NCBI GenBank assembly: GCA_946807835.1
Contig: OX327686.1
Span: 16,740,001 to 16,804,000, forward strand
Direction of reading: 5' to 3'
Source: Ailanthus altissimus
Taxonomy: Eukaryota; Streptophyta; Magnoliopsida; Sapindales; Simaroubaceae
Length of the DNA stretch: 64,000 nucleotides
The notes under the pieces were generated by a model, which ran no database searches, was not told the origin of the DNA, and saw nothing but the letters and a program-made list of their open reading frames with translations. Both the position numbers and the translations under genes were made by a program. Below are positions 27,093 to 39,645 of this stretch, in pieces. Position 1 is the first letter of the stretch; every line of letters starts with the position of its first letter.

Positions 27093-28502
27093 TGTAATGT
27101 TATTTTATACCCTTAAAGTATGTGTAATAACATTTTTATTTGATTAATAAAATTTATTTATACATATGATTGAGCATACGTTAATGAGCCCATATTTATA
27201 AAGTATGTGATTTATTTATTAGACATATAATGCTAATATAGAAGGTATTATTCATAAGTTCTTTATAAATTAAATTATATTTACAAATATTAATGAAAAA
27301 TGGCATTTCATTATGTAAGGTTGTAGTTTTTTATCTTCTTATAGTGGATAATTTACCTTGATCATCAAAGTAGAGACTTCAAGTAGAAAAACAATTGTGT
27401 ATATTACATTGAACGAGACTATTGTGAATTTCAATCTGGTTAACTAAATGTTATAAATCTTAATTTACAAAAATTTTAATAAGTTTGATTGATCTTAATC
27501 CTAAGCAAATAATAAACTTACATTCATGCGTTTTATCTTTTAAGTTATCATAGAATGAGATCCATATAAACGGTTAAAACCTTGATAACTTGGAGATATA
27601 ATTCACGGGTTGTAGGAATATATATAGTTGCAACATAGAATCTAATAAATTATGCCCACCAAAGCTGTTAGTACTTGATCATTTGAATTTATCGTAGTAG
27701 TTTATTCAATAAGTTATTTATTTGAATAATAATATTTATTTATAAATTTATTTACAAATATAGACATATTAAAATATAATCATTAGAGCATTTTGTAACT
27801 TAGGGGTAACTAAGTAATTAAAGAGATTAGACATTTTTTTCATAACCTAACTTTAATTATGAATATTAATTAAATGATCAGTAAGGTGGTTATTATTGGT
27901 CTAAAGGACAAATCTAATTTAATTAAAAAGGGTTTTTAATTAAATTAGCTTTTATTTATTAACATGGGTTATTAGAGCACTAGTCTTAGCTTTTAATGGA
28001 ATCGCATAGGATTACTTAAAAGAATTGGTGAATTATAAGATGACTAGAATCGAATCTTTTAAGTTGAATTAAGAAACCCATGGGTCTTGGAGTCTCTCTA
28101 CTAGCTCAAATCCTAATCAAATTCTAAATTCTTAATCTCAAACTAATTCTAAATACCCAATGGAGATTCTTATATATATAGGAGGTAGGGAATTGTAAAG
28201 AAAAACAACCATAACCGTAAGATAATTCTCTTACGTATTCTTAAGTGAAAAAAGAATTTAGTTAATACTCTTCTATCATATTTGGATATTAGTGAATTTG
28301 AAGATTAAAAAAAGATCTACGTGCCCACATGCATGAGTTTTAATGTTAAGGATAGTGGAGAAGATTGCAGCCGTCAATTCAAGATTTACCAAAGTGAGAA
28401 ATTGATGTAATCTTCTTTCCTTATACATGTAATCATGAACAAGACAATCTAACATCCGTTGCATTTATTTTATTAAGCTGAATTTTTTTTTTCATACTAA
28501 TA
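27093..28502 (+). repeat. 3' LTR of the Copia element
   Basis: Begins TGTAATG and ends near ...TACTAATA. Collinear with 23787-25195 at the same length within 1 bp. The short frame at 28276-28464 falls inside it and is not a gene. Confidence 0.85.
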
Positions 28503-28689
28503 ACTATCACATATAAATGGGATACAAAAATTTAGAAGGTTACTATGTGTATGCGCTGATATTGAATTTTCGTCCCCTAAAAGTATTATACGTAATTTTT
28601 ATTTGTTTTTCAATACTAAACAGTAAATATCATAAACTAATTTACTACACAACTATGTATTGTATTATATGTTGTAAGGAAGTGATAAA

Positions 28690-29123
28690 GGCGATAAAGG
28701 GAGGGGCATATTAGTGAATTCGATCCCCTACTTCTCACTTATAAATATATGCATAGTCTCCTTATAATTCATTCACTTCTAATACTTTCATAATTTCTAT
28801 AATACTTTCGATAAATTTTTTTAGTATTTGAGATATCCTTAGTTCTCACTTTTGTTATTTATTTATAACACATTATTAGTACAATTTTCAGGTAAATTCA
28901 CTTCTTAACTTTCATATTAAATTTTTGACTTATTTCATTTACGTTCTTTATTTTATGTGTTTCATTTATATTCAATTATTATTTACAATATGTTTAAATT
29001 ATTGCATGTTATAATCTTTTTGAATATGCTGTGTGGTTACTATTTATTTGGATCTTTCATATTAGAAAATAAGGACAAATATTCTTTTTTATAATTTAAA
29101 GGGTTCACTCAAAAAAATATTAA
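28690..29123 (+). repeat. End of a Copia LTR, primer-binding site and untranslated leader (outermost element of the nest)
   Basis: The stretch around 28840-28885 (tatttataacacattattagtac) resembles the typical end of a plant Copia LTR followed by a cgttatcagcacg-type primer site. An AT-rich leader continues to about 29123, where the inverted-repeat element begins. The matching gag resumes at about 34733. The start of the LTR is not resolved. Confidence 0.5.
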
Positions 29124-31379
29124 GGGTAAATGACATTTTTGTCCCATGAGTTTAACCTAATTCTCAATTTTATTTCATGAGTTTCAGAAAACTCAATTTT
29201 ATCCTATTCCATTAGTGAGATTCTGTTACTTTTAACATTGGAAGGATAAGATCGCCACTCAATACAAAACTTTAAAATGAGTTGACACAAATTAACAGCC
29301 ACTTTAATGTCCACGTGTCATTCACTAAATAGACACTAAAAGAAAAAATTTTAAAAAAAACCACATTTTGCGCATTCTCATAGTTTGAATATTTATTAAT
29401 TAAAAATAAAAACAACTGCTGGAACAGGCAGCAAACAGCGATTGATCACCATCGGTCGTCAGACTCAAGTGACAAAAATAATCAAAATTTGTCATTGGAC
29501 TCCATTATTTTTTATCTACATAATGGTGGGGTTTTTTTTATAATTAAAAAAAAAGACAATAAGGTAGCCAAAAATAAGGGAGAGGCGACGGCCACCGCGC
29601 ATCGCCATTAAATGGTAAGGCAATAACATGGGAAAGAGTAATGGCTCTATCCTCGTCATTATTCTTATCAATCTTTAATTGACTAATACAAAAAGTAAAA
29701 AATAAAAAAGACATGTGGTACATTCTTATAGGGTTTTGTTTTAATATTTATTTTAATAAATTAATAAAAAATAAAAAATAGCTCTATCCTCGTCATCATT
29801 ATCATGGGTGGTCAACGGTGGTAGGCTGCCAACAGCTGATAAGGGCGTAAAAGTACTAGTATGATTTGTACTCAACTTTTGTATTTTACTCCAATTAATG
29901 ATTATTTTGTAATTTATTTGCGGTTTTTATGATAAATAGATGCACGACAGAAAATGTGATGTATAGGAACAAACAAGAGGCGAATCAAACGTAAAACTAA
30001 GAAGTTGCACTCCAAATACAAGAACGAGTGAGCAAGGGTTAAGCGCCGTAGCACCCAGAGCTAGAGGTTGCAGCGCCTAGGTCAGTAGCTGGGCATTGTA
30101 TTGCCTAGAACCCAATGCCCTGGTGCTTGGTGATGCTCCCCGAAATTGCGTTTCTAGGTTTTGGCACTGCAGCGCCTATGCGATGTATAAAATCCCCTTT
30201 CAACTCTTATATTTTGACTTAGATTCGAAGGCCCTTGGCCCTAAGGTTTCTCATCACTATAAAAGCACTATTTTAAGAGCAAAAATAGAGACTTTAGAGA
30301 GGCAAAACATTAGAGAAAGAATTCATAACACAAAATTAAAGATCAAAACCAAGAAATCAAGATTCAAGCTTCAAGTTAAGATTGAGAGAGAAGTAACCCA
30401 AGGCGTCTTCATAATTAGTTTTACTTCTCTTTTCTTATTATTATATTCTTGTTCTTGTTGTTATTCATGAATTGGTTTGTTACGTTTGATTTTATGTTGA
30501 GCTAAACTTGTTATTCTAGGGGTAGACTATATAAACCTAGTATGTAGTTAGATTTCATTGATTCTTAGTTTATGAACTTAATACATATAATTAATTCATT
30601 TTATCTTTTGTTTAATTCATTATATCTAAAAAAATTTATGAATGATTGAGGAGCCATGTGAACTTGACAAAGGGATTCATGTGTTTAGCCTATGATAGTT
30701 TGTTGCATGATCATATGGTAACAACTATGAATTTCATATAGGATGGACTTATACCTAGATGGCATGTATGGTATTATTTAGATTTGATTTTAATGAATTA
30801 CATTCTAATTTGATTACCATAGACATATAGGTGATAGTTAGAATGCGTAATATAGTCACTCGACTATCGACATAAGCTTATGATAAGATTAGTGTCTAAG
30901 CACATCAATTTGTATAAAGTGATTAACTAAGATATTAACAAGTCCAATGAAATATTAGGAGATGAGTTTATACCCTAGATTATTATCTTTTGAGAAATTT
31001 ATTTCTTGTTTATTGCTATTTAGGTTGATTTAATTGATAGAATTAGGTTAGTTGAATAAATTTTAGATTTTAGTTTTCTAAATAAAAGTTAAGTAGTTAT
31101 AATTTTAATACTTGATTGAAAGAATTAGATCGCATAATTCTTGTGGGATCGATACTTGGACTTAAAATCCTATATTACTTGGTATGATAGCATGTGCTTG
31201 TACTTAGTTAGTATGACATCAATCATATTTTTGGCGTCATTGTCGGGGACTTTCTTTCTATCCTTAGATCAATACTAATACCAATCTACTTGCTTTTAAT
31301 TTAGATTTTATTTTTTATTTTTATTTCATTTTATCATCTTTTTTTTTTTACTTTGATTTTCTTTCTATTTTGCTTTAAC

Positions 31380-31830
31380 AGTTCGTACGAAGGGAAAGAG
31401 TGTCAATTTAACTTCTTTTGATCCTGAGATTGAAAGAACATTGTAAAGACTTCGATGTGACTAGCGCCAATGATCCTTAAACATGGAGAGAACCAACGAT
31501 TACATCAATAATCCAGTGTTTGAGCCCATGATACCATAGATAGCTTTGAAAGAGTATACTATCCCAACTATAAATTGTGTTTATTCTAGTATTTGACAAC
31601 CAACCATCAACATTAATAATTTTAAGACTATACAGTTCAGCGAAGCCCCTAATGACTATCCAAACATGTATATCATAAATTTTTTAAAAATCTATAATAC
31701 CTTCAAGTACAATGGAGTCTCTGACGATGCCATCAGATTGAAATTATTCCCTTTCTCCTTAAAGACCAGAGCCAAGAGTTGGTTGATGTCATTGTCGTCA
31801 GGATCCATACCTATATGGGAATTGCCTTTC
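31380..31830 (+). pseudogene. Gypsy (Athila-like) gag fragment
   Basis: Within 31666-31830 the frame reads NFLKIYNTFKYNGVSDDAIR and then LFPFSLKTRAKSWLMSLSSG, the conserved gag core (..NGVSDDAIRLRLFPFSL...AKSWL..LP.GSI..W) of Athila/Tat elements. It is cut at about 31830, where LTR sequence begins, so everything downstream of the gag core is deleted. Upstream, 31380-31660 is gag-like but broken by stops. Confidence 0.82.
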
Positions 31831-32597
31831 AACTCTTATATTTCTAAGTCTTGGCATTGCAGCGCCCATACGACATATAAAATCTCCTCTCAACTCTCAT
31901 ATTTTCACTTAGAATTGAAGGCCCTCGGCTTTATTCTCATAGCTATAAAAGCACTCTTTTAAGAGTAAAAATAGAGACTTTAGAGAGGTAAAAAATTAGA
32001 GAAAGAATTCGTAACACAAAATTAAAGATCAAAGCCAAGAAATCAAAATTCCAGCTTTTATTAAGATTGAGAGAGAAATAACCCAAGGCGTCTTCATGAT
32101 TAATTTTTCTTCTCTTTTCTTATTATTATATTCTTGTTCTTGTTGTTATTCATGAATTGGTTTCATACTCTTAATTTTGTGTTGAACTAAACTTGTTATT
32201 TTAGGGTTAGACTATGCAAACCCAGTATGTAGTTGAATTTCATTGATTCTTAGTTTATATACTTAATACATATAATTGATTTATTCTATCTTGTGTTTAA
32301 TTCTTTCATTATATCTGGCTAATATTATGAATGATTGAAGAACCGTGATGAACTTGACAAAGAGATTCATGTGTTTAGTTTTGGATAGCTTGATGTATGA
32401 TCATAGGGTAACAACTATGAGTTTTATGTAGGATAGGCTTATACCTATATGGCATGTATGATATTATTTAAACTTGATCTTAATATTATATTCTAATTTG
32501 ATTATCATAGACAAATAGGTGATTGTTAGAATTCATAATATAGTCACTTGATCATCGATAGAGGCTTGTGCTGAGATTAGTGTCTAAGCCAATTGAT

Positions 32598-33674
32598 TGT
32601 TGCTATAGTAACTAAGCGCAAGCGTACGCCATTGTATAAAGTAATATAAGATTTTAAGTCCAAGTATCAATCCTACAGGACTATGTAATCTAATTCTTTT
32701 AATTAAGTACTAAAATTATAACTACTTAACTTTTTTTTTAAGAGAACTAAAATTTGGAATTTAATTAACTAACCTAATTCTATCAATTAAATCAACCTAA
32801 ACAATAACAAATAAGAGATAAATTCACCAAAAGATAATAATCTAAGATATGGACTCATCTCCTAATATTTCATTAGACTCATTAATATTTTAGTTAATCC
32901 TTTAATACTAATGGATTGGTTTAGACACTAATCTCATCACAAGCCTCTGTCGATGGCCAAGTGACTATATTACACATTCTAACAATCACCTATATGTCTA
33001 TGGTAATCAAATTAAAATGTAATTCATTAATATAAAGTCTAAATAATACCATATTTGTCATCTAGGTATATGTCTATCTTACATAAAACTTATAGTTGTT
33101 ACCCTATACTTATACATCAAACTATCCTAGGTTAAAAACATGAATCCATCTGTCGAGTTCATCATAGTTCCCTAATCATTTAAAATATTGATCAGGTATA
33201 ATGAAAGCATTAAACTCAAATACAATGAATCAATCTATTATATTAATATTATAAATTAAGAATTAACAAAATCCAAATCTATACTAAGTTCATATAGTCT
33301 AACCTTATATGAATAATTTATCTCATCACAAAACAAAAAGTATTCAACCAATTCATAAAAATCAACAAGAATAAGAACACAATGATAAAGAAAGAGTAGA
33401 AAACTAATCAAAGTGACTCCTTGATGTGCTTCTTGCTTTTAATTGACTTGAAGCTTGAATCTTGATTTTGGTTCTTTAATCTTTAGCTTTAATATTTTAT
33501 TTTGTGTTGTAAATTCTTTTTTTAACGTTTTGCCTCTCTAAAGTCTCCTATACATCATATTTTTCATCGTGCATCTATTTATAATAAAAAAAAACACAAA
33601 AATAAGTAGCCAAATATTTATGAATTGGAGCAAAATACGAAAGTTAGGGTACTGATCATACTAGTGCTTTTACA
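32598..33674 (-). repeat. Inverted Gypsy LTR copy inserted within the second LTR
   Basis: The stretch begins TGTTGCTATAGT and ends ACTAGTGCTTTTACA. It is collinear with the reverse complement of the first LTR (29846-31228) but shorter (1077 bp). On both sides the host LTR sequence resumes (gtgtctaagcc before; gtattaact...gagtccaatgaaa after). The flanking pentamers are ttgat and atcaa, which are reverse complements rather than a direct duplication, so simple insertion is not proven. Confidence 0.7.
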
Positions 33675-34732
33675 ATCAATCCGTATTAACTAATTAACTA
33701 AAATATTAATGAGTCCAATGAAATACTAGGAGATGAGTTTATAACCTAGATTATTATCTTTTGGTGAATTTATCTCTTTTTTTTGCGGTTTAGGTCAATT
33801 TAATTGATAGAATTAGGTTAGTTAAATAAATTTCAGATTTTAGTTTTCTGAATAAAAGTTAAGTAGCTATAATTTTAGTACTTGATTGAAAGAATTAGAT
33901 CGCATAGTCTCTATGAAAAAAAATCCTATATTATTTGATACGATAGCATGAGCTTGCGCTTAGCTACTATAACATCAATTAGCAACTGTTAAACTCTGAT
34001 GATAAAAGTAATCAAATTTTACATCATTACACTCCATTTTTTCTAATCTAATAATGGTGGAGCTATTTTTTTCAAAAGAGGACATAAAGATAGCCAAAAA
34101 TAGTGGAGAGGAACAATAGCCACTGTCGCCTACTGTTAAATTAGGAGGGGAGAGGGCAGTGACGTGCATCATTGTGCCAAAAATGATGTGACATGTGCAC
34201 CATTGCACCACTATTTTTGGCCATCTTCCTATTCTCTTTTTCTAAAAATTACTCCATTATTATGTAAATCATAAAAATGGTGTCCAATGATATAAAATTT
34301 AGTGCTTTTTACAACCTTCACAGTCTCCAAAAAATGGCGATTGACGATGAGTCACCCGAGATGTTATTTATTTATTTATAATTTATAAAATAAAATTTTA
34401 AACTTATCGTGACATGACACGTGTTTAAATTTTATTTTATTTTCTTAAAAGTTTTAATCTTATTTATGTGCCATGTGTCTTGTTAAAGCTGTGCCACATG
34501 GACTTTAGTAAGTGCAATAATGCCATTGTACAAAAAACAAATTCTATCAAATTTAATAGAAATTGATTAATGGACTAGGAAAAAACTGTCCATTTTTAAA
34601 CTTGTGAAATGAAACTAGGCATTAGCCTAAACTCTTGAGACAAAAAAGATGTCCTTTTACCCTATATATTTATTGAATAATATTTATAATATTTTAATTC
34701 CCTTTTTTATATTTAAAGCCCCTAAAATGTCT

Positions 34733-37700
34733 CTTACAAATTTATAAATCTCTATACTGGATATTTTTCAAAAAAAGTTATCTATTATAGGTACTGGATG
34801 CCAAGATACACCTCCAAGTCAATAGTTTGAAAAAATGATTGAAAAAGAAAATAATATGTCCTTGCAAGACAAGTCGAGAGTTATACTTTTCCAATGTTAT
34901 CGCTTAAATGAAAGCTTGAAAGCTCAATATTTGACAGTAGAGAACCTGTAGATCCTCTAGAAAATCTAAAATAATGACATGTTTATAAGAAAGATATATT
35001 CCTCCCAAGAGTAAGGCATGAGTGGATAAATATAAGATTTTGTGATCTTAGAATTATTGTTGAATACAATATTACTTTGTTAATAACCACCTCATAGTTG
35101 AAAATTGCAGGACAAGACATGTTAGAGAAAATATTCTCTATTTGTCTCTAATGTTGTTCTGCAACAATAATAGACAAGCATCAATATTAAGAATTAATTT
35201 CATCTCAACTGGTTGCTAAATAGTATAATAAACTCTTATTTAGAAATCACGAATCACATCTAATTGGTTCTCAGTCATTCCCAGAAATGAATAAAAATAC
35301 CTATAACAAATGCTGGACGTAGTCGTGGAACATAAAAAAGATTGTACAATTATTGTTATGGTTTGTGCTTATGTGACATCCTTGTTTGTATGAATATTTG
35401 ATATTTATACAATGTATATTTTATTAAATTGCTAATTACATTAATTATATGATACAATGCTTGTCACGCTATAGACATTATATGAGATGAAGGAGTTCAG
35501 ATCTAATCTAAATAGGTTTATATCAAGGCTAAGAGTTAGCAACACTAAGAATTATGACTGTTAAGATTTAACAGATTATAAAAATTAGTGAAATCCAAGA
35601 AGTTGGAGCCTTGTCTGTAATGGAATAAAGACCTGAGGGTATACTAGTAATAACATAGTTGCAAGAATTGCAATAAGGTGCCAGGAAATGTTATTATGCA
35701 AGTATGTTCATAAATATTATGTCCTTGATGTTTACCTATTAAACAAGTTTACTAAGCTAGCCAGAGTTAATTGTTAACTTGAGTTAGGTTAATTAAATAT
35801 TTATATTTTAATTACTTGATGACCAAGTTTGGATACCTAAACCAAGGTTAATTGTTAACTTGTGTTTGGTTAGTTAATAAAATATTATAATAATTAAGAT
35901 TTTTATTATTTAATTGTTAAATAATAAATTAACTTAACTAAGGTTAATAGTTAACTCTAGGATTAAGTTAAATCTTAATTATTATAAAAATGTGAAATTA
36001 AGCAAAACAAAACAAGAAGAATATTACTTGTGCTGACTGGCCATAAAGAGAGAAATCATAAAGAGAAAAAATTATTTTTTTCACTATTTATAATCTTCTC
36101 AAATTAAGCCAAGCTATAAAAGCAATTCAAGCTATTGTTTATTGATCAAGGGTAAATAAATAGCTTACGGTTTAAAGTATTATACTAGTACTGGATTCAA
36201 AGCTGCTGTTCTAGACAGTCAAGTTCATCATAATTGATTGCTAGAATTGTTAATCAGTAACACTTCAGTCAGACTCAATAAGCAGCTCTTTAATCCATAG
36301 GTTGCATAAGTGAAATATTCTCAATCCTATATTAATGTGATTAATATGTTTTAGATTATGTTCATTATTTGCTTTTAAGCTTTTGCTGGGTATATGTAAG
36401 TATTTGATGCCTATATATGTATAATGGACACAAATACCACATACATACACCGGGTTAAATTTATGCCAACAATTATCACTCTCATAGTGGTTATAAATAT
36501 AAAAAATAGATAATACTAAAATGAGGCAGAAATACCAAGATAAAGATAATGGTGTAGAAAATAAATGCCCTAAGTATTATAAAAATATTTGTTATTAATG
36601 TGGTGCATTATGAGACATCTATCAAGGTAGAGGGATAGGACATGGAGACAAATCTTATTAATGACTCAAAATCTTGCAAATTTTACTAATTAGATGCTTC
36701 TAATCTCTTTGAGGATAAAGAAGGAAACACCAATTATTAAGTTTTAATTAATATTTTTATGTGATATCTTTTTATATGAAATGTGACTTTTATCATCTTA
36801 ATATCTAATGTAAACTTTTATGTAAAAACTAACTTTTAAAAATTAATTATCCATTTTAAAAAAGTTGGGATGATTATTTGGCTGATAGTGCAGCTACATA
36901 CACTATCTTTCAAGATAAGAAATATTAAAAGAAAAGTGATACTAGGTCCTACAGATCTAATTGAAAGCTCTGAAAGAACAATAATCTTGTTAGCAAGTGG
37001 AACAAAGTTATATATAAATGACGCTTTATAAGCAGGCAAATCCATAAGAAATCTGCTCGATTTTAGAGATCTGTCGAAATGGATATCACATTGAGACTTT
37101 AAGTGAAAATAATGTATAATATCTATGTATTACTTCTAACGTCTCAAACAAAAAATGCATACTTGAAAATGCTTCATGCTTTATCATCTGGTTTATATTA
37201 CACTGATATAAAATCATTTGAGAACTACATAGTAATGAACCAGAAATACAATGATCTGAAAAAAAATTTAATATGACATGATCGACTTGGTCATCCAAGA
37301 TCAACAATGATGCATTGGATCAATGAAAATGCATATGGGCACCCATTAAAAAACCTAAAGATTCTGTTACCTAATGAGAATATTTACACTGCTCGCTTAT
37401 AAGGCAAAATTGTAATCAGACAATCCCCTTCTAAGATTAGTCTAAAATCTCCATCATTTTCATAAAGGATCTAAGGAGATATATGTAGACCAATTCATGC
37501 ACCAAGTGGATTTTTCACTATTTTATAGTTTTGATTGATGCATCTGCACGATGGTTACATGTTTGTTTACTATCTACATGAAATATTGTATTCGCTATAT
37601 TACTAGCACAAGTCATTAAATTAAGGGTACAATTTCCAGAATACCTTATTAAAACCATACATTTAGATAATGCTAGTAAGTATACATCTCAAATATTTGA

Positions 37701-38050
37701 TGACTATTATACATTAGTAAGAATTGATGTAGAGCATCATATGCCATATGTTCACATATAAAATGGATTAGTAAAATCTTTAATTAAATGACTCCAGGTA
37801 ATTGCATGAACTTCATTAATGTGCACAAAATTACCTATTTCTGCATATGGGGTCGCGCTATTTTGCATGGTGCAGTATTAATTTATTTTTATACCTACTG
37901 CATATAATTAATTATAAGATATCTTGAACCCTTAACGGATAATTTATTTACCATACAATTTACGAATTGCAATTTTGATAAGACAATATTCCCATCATTT
38001 AGGGAAAGAAAATTATCTCTTGAAATAAGGTATGAGTTTTATTGAAAAAA
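34733..38050 (+). pseudogene. Copia gag-protease-integrase remnant of the outer element
   Basis: Gag starts at about 34733 (MSLTNL...). It continues with RVILFQCYRLNESLKAQYLT, then RHEWINIRFCDLRIIVEYN and NHESHLIGSQSFPEMN, matching a common plant Copia gag (..LHEGLK.EYLTV.., ..SR...E.N). A solo LTR (35354-36471) interrupts it. Beyond that come a degraded zinc knuckle (about 36560-36600), the protease block DYLADSAATYTIFQDKKY (about 36862-36925), GAG-pre-integrase (HDRLGHPRSTMMH, about 37275-37320) and integrase islands (GDICRPIHAPSGFFTI, about 37475-37525; TIHLDNASKYTSQIFDDYY, about 37655-37710). RT and RNase H are absent. Many stops. Confidence 0.85.
35354..36471 (+). mobile_element. Solo LTR (1118 bp) with perfect 5-bp target duplication, inside a Copia gag
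   Basis: Starts TGTTATGGTTTGTGC and ends ...GCCAACA. It is flanked by attat on both sides (35349-35353 and 36472-36476). It shares blocks such as gagttcagatct, ataaagacctgagg and aacatagttgcaa with the minus-strand solo LTR at 6950-9223, so both belong to one LTR family. This copy is about half as long. The surrounding gag reads through the site if the insert is ignored. Confidence 0.85.
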
Positions 38051-39072
38051 TACCACTATGTCTTATTTGAATTCGCACACAAATTAATATAAAAATTTAA
38101 GTATGAAGAATTGATATATAAATGACAAATTGGGAAAGTCTTTAAGAAAAATAAAAAGACAAAGTTGAAAAACTATTGAGCACACCAAGAACTCGATAAA
38201 ATACCCAATTGAGCACGCTAAGGGCACTTGACAATTTTTTGTCGAGCCTCTTTGCTTGAGAGCGCTCAACAAAAAAATTGTGGAGTACCCTTGTATGGGG
38301 GGCTATCTACTCGATAATGTTTTTTTAATGTTTAAGAGCACTAGATGAAAATTGGATCATTCAATTGGGCATTTTGTCAGGCATTTAAAGTGCTCGACAG
38401 TTTTTCAACCTTTTCTTTTAATGCATTTTATGGAGCACCTTTAAAGTCAATTGCTAAATTTTTTTATGCTTTTTAAAAATATTTTTATGCCATTTTGTTT
38501 TGCTAAGTATCATAATTAATTACATCTTTTTGAATTATTATTTATAAATTTTATTCTTAAAGTAATGTAACTAAATTCTTTTGTTGGTGCATACATCATG
38601 ACCTCTTATAGCAGATGCAAGGTGTGCAAAATGTTTAGTAAAAGCAGTGGATTGTTTTCTAGGTCGAAAAATATAGTACTACAAATTATGGACACTCAAT
38701 AGAATAAGACAAAAGTTAACAAAAAAAATCAGACAATATTTAGAGAAACATGCATAGATAAATTTTTGAATATACAACCCCTAACATTTACCACCCAGTT
38801 GGTACACAACACTATTTGTAGAGAGATGCATATTTAAGTGTTTCTCTCATGAGATGTGATCTCTAGTATCCAATAAGCAAATTACATTTTCTTGTACAGA
38901 GTTTAGCTTAGTGAAAAATTGAATTTTAGAGAGTACTTGGACGAGATCTTGTTAAGAAAAAAAGTTATTGGGAGATAAATATTTTTGTAAAAAAGTGGGT
39001 AAGGACAATATTGATTGGATGATCATTTCTTTGGTTTGGATTTTAACTAGATTTATAATGATGATGCGGTTA
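38051..39072. other. Repetitive AT-rich stretch without gene
   Basis: About 38165-38450 contains several loosely repeated copies of short words such as gagcac, ctcga and gacaattttt in both orientations, suggesting a decayed fold-back repeat. From about 38460 to the MULE boundary I see no gene or paired repeat. The minus frame at 38084-38272 is not convincing. Confidence 0.45.
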
Positions 39073-39519
39073 AATTAGTATGGGAAAATTTCACAAATAA
39101 TCTCTTTATTTTTTTATTATGCTTTTTTAATCTAATAAAAATGAAATATATTTTATTAACTAAACATTAACATTTTGGACACATTTGCCTATATATCATA
39201 TTAACGACCCTCTCACTTGAAAATCACTAAAATTATCGAAAATTATCAAAAATTATTAGATCGAAAATTTTGAAGTTATCATTGCATAGATCGGAGCTTA
39301 TACAACATATTTCTCACTTCAAACAAAAGAAATGGTCAAATTTTGGTGAGTTTTGTTTAACTTTTGAAAAATTTAAATGTCTTTATAAAATTATTAGAAA
39401 TTTATTAGAATTTGTATTTAAAGCTAGAAATAGATGAAATTATTGAATTATATGTGAAAAATGGGTTTGAATGGTGTAAGAAACGTTAAAAATGGGCAAA
39501 ACATGATATTTTTAGGTCG

Positions 39520-39645
39520 ATATTCGCGATGCAGACGGCGGCTGGCCGCCGTTGCCAATCTCGGGGCCATCTCGATCCCGCAATGCGCCCTTAGGGCGCA
39601 TCGCGTGCAGCATCGCGGACGCTGTTCGCCACGTGACGCGAAATG
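39520..39645. repeat. GC-rich subterminal block, left side of MULE copy 2
   Basis: An abrupt GC island within AT-rich DNA: gcgatgcagacggcggctgg, then ctcggggccatctcgatccc, then gcgcccttagggcgcatcgc, which is palindromic. It sits at the same relative place as the block at 46230-46420 and shares the words ggggccatctcg and gacggc(g)gc. Likely part of the long terminal inverted repeat; transposase binding is only a guess. Confidence 0.6.

Larger units (their letters stand above)
23787..28502 (+). mobile_element. Copia-type LTR retrotransposon with paired 1.41-kb LTRs and deleted interior
   Basis: The 5' LTR (23787-25195) and 3' LTR (27093-28502) are collinear along almost their whole length (1409 and 1410 bp) but differ by many substitutions and small indels, so the insertion is old. 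A Met-tRNA-type primer-binding site, tggtataagagcc, starts at 25198, just after the 5' LTR. The interior is only about 1.9 kb. It holds an unidentified higher-GC block and the RT-RNase H end of a Copia pol. The flanking pentamers (agaca, actat) do not match, so one end may be altered. Confidence 0.88.
29846..33977 (+). mobile_element. Athila/Tat-like Gypsy retrotransposon, rearranged
   Basis: The first LTR runs about 29846-31228. The primer-binding site tttggcgtcattgtcgggga (about 31230-31250) is a near match to the tggcgccgttgccgggga site typical of Athila/Tat/Ogre Gypsy elements. A gag fragment follows to about 31830. A second LTR, truncated at its 5' side, resumes abruptly at about 31830-31850 and ends near 33977; it is interrupted by an inverted LTR copy (32598-33674). 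No protease, RT or integrase is present. A small minus-strand frame at 33975-34211 is not coding. Confidence 0.78.
29124..34662. mobile_element. Inverted-repeat-bounded DNA element, itself interrupted by a Gypsy element
   Basis: The left end (gggtaaatgacatttttgtc from 29124) and the reverse complement of the right end (gggtaaaaggacatc from 34662) match over the first 30-100 bp (gtcc-rich block, then tttcat..gagttt). Further in, both arms share taatcaaa.ttt, a tggactccatt-like block, a taatggtgg block and gccaaaaata. The interior is split by the Gypsy sequences at about 29846-33977. The element lies in the leader of the outer Copia. The superfamily is unclear; a Mutator-like or fold-back type is possible. 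The flanks are AT-rich and I cannot confirm a duplication. Confidence 0.55.

Noticed and set aside
30096..30470. 124-codon plus-strand frame
   Set aside because: It lies in a Gypsy LTR that is repeated at 31848-32160, where the frame is not kept.
29124..34662. 9-bp Mutator duplication around the inverted-repeat element
   Set aside because: The flanks are AT-rich and do not match cleanly, so I did not assign a superfamily.
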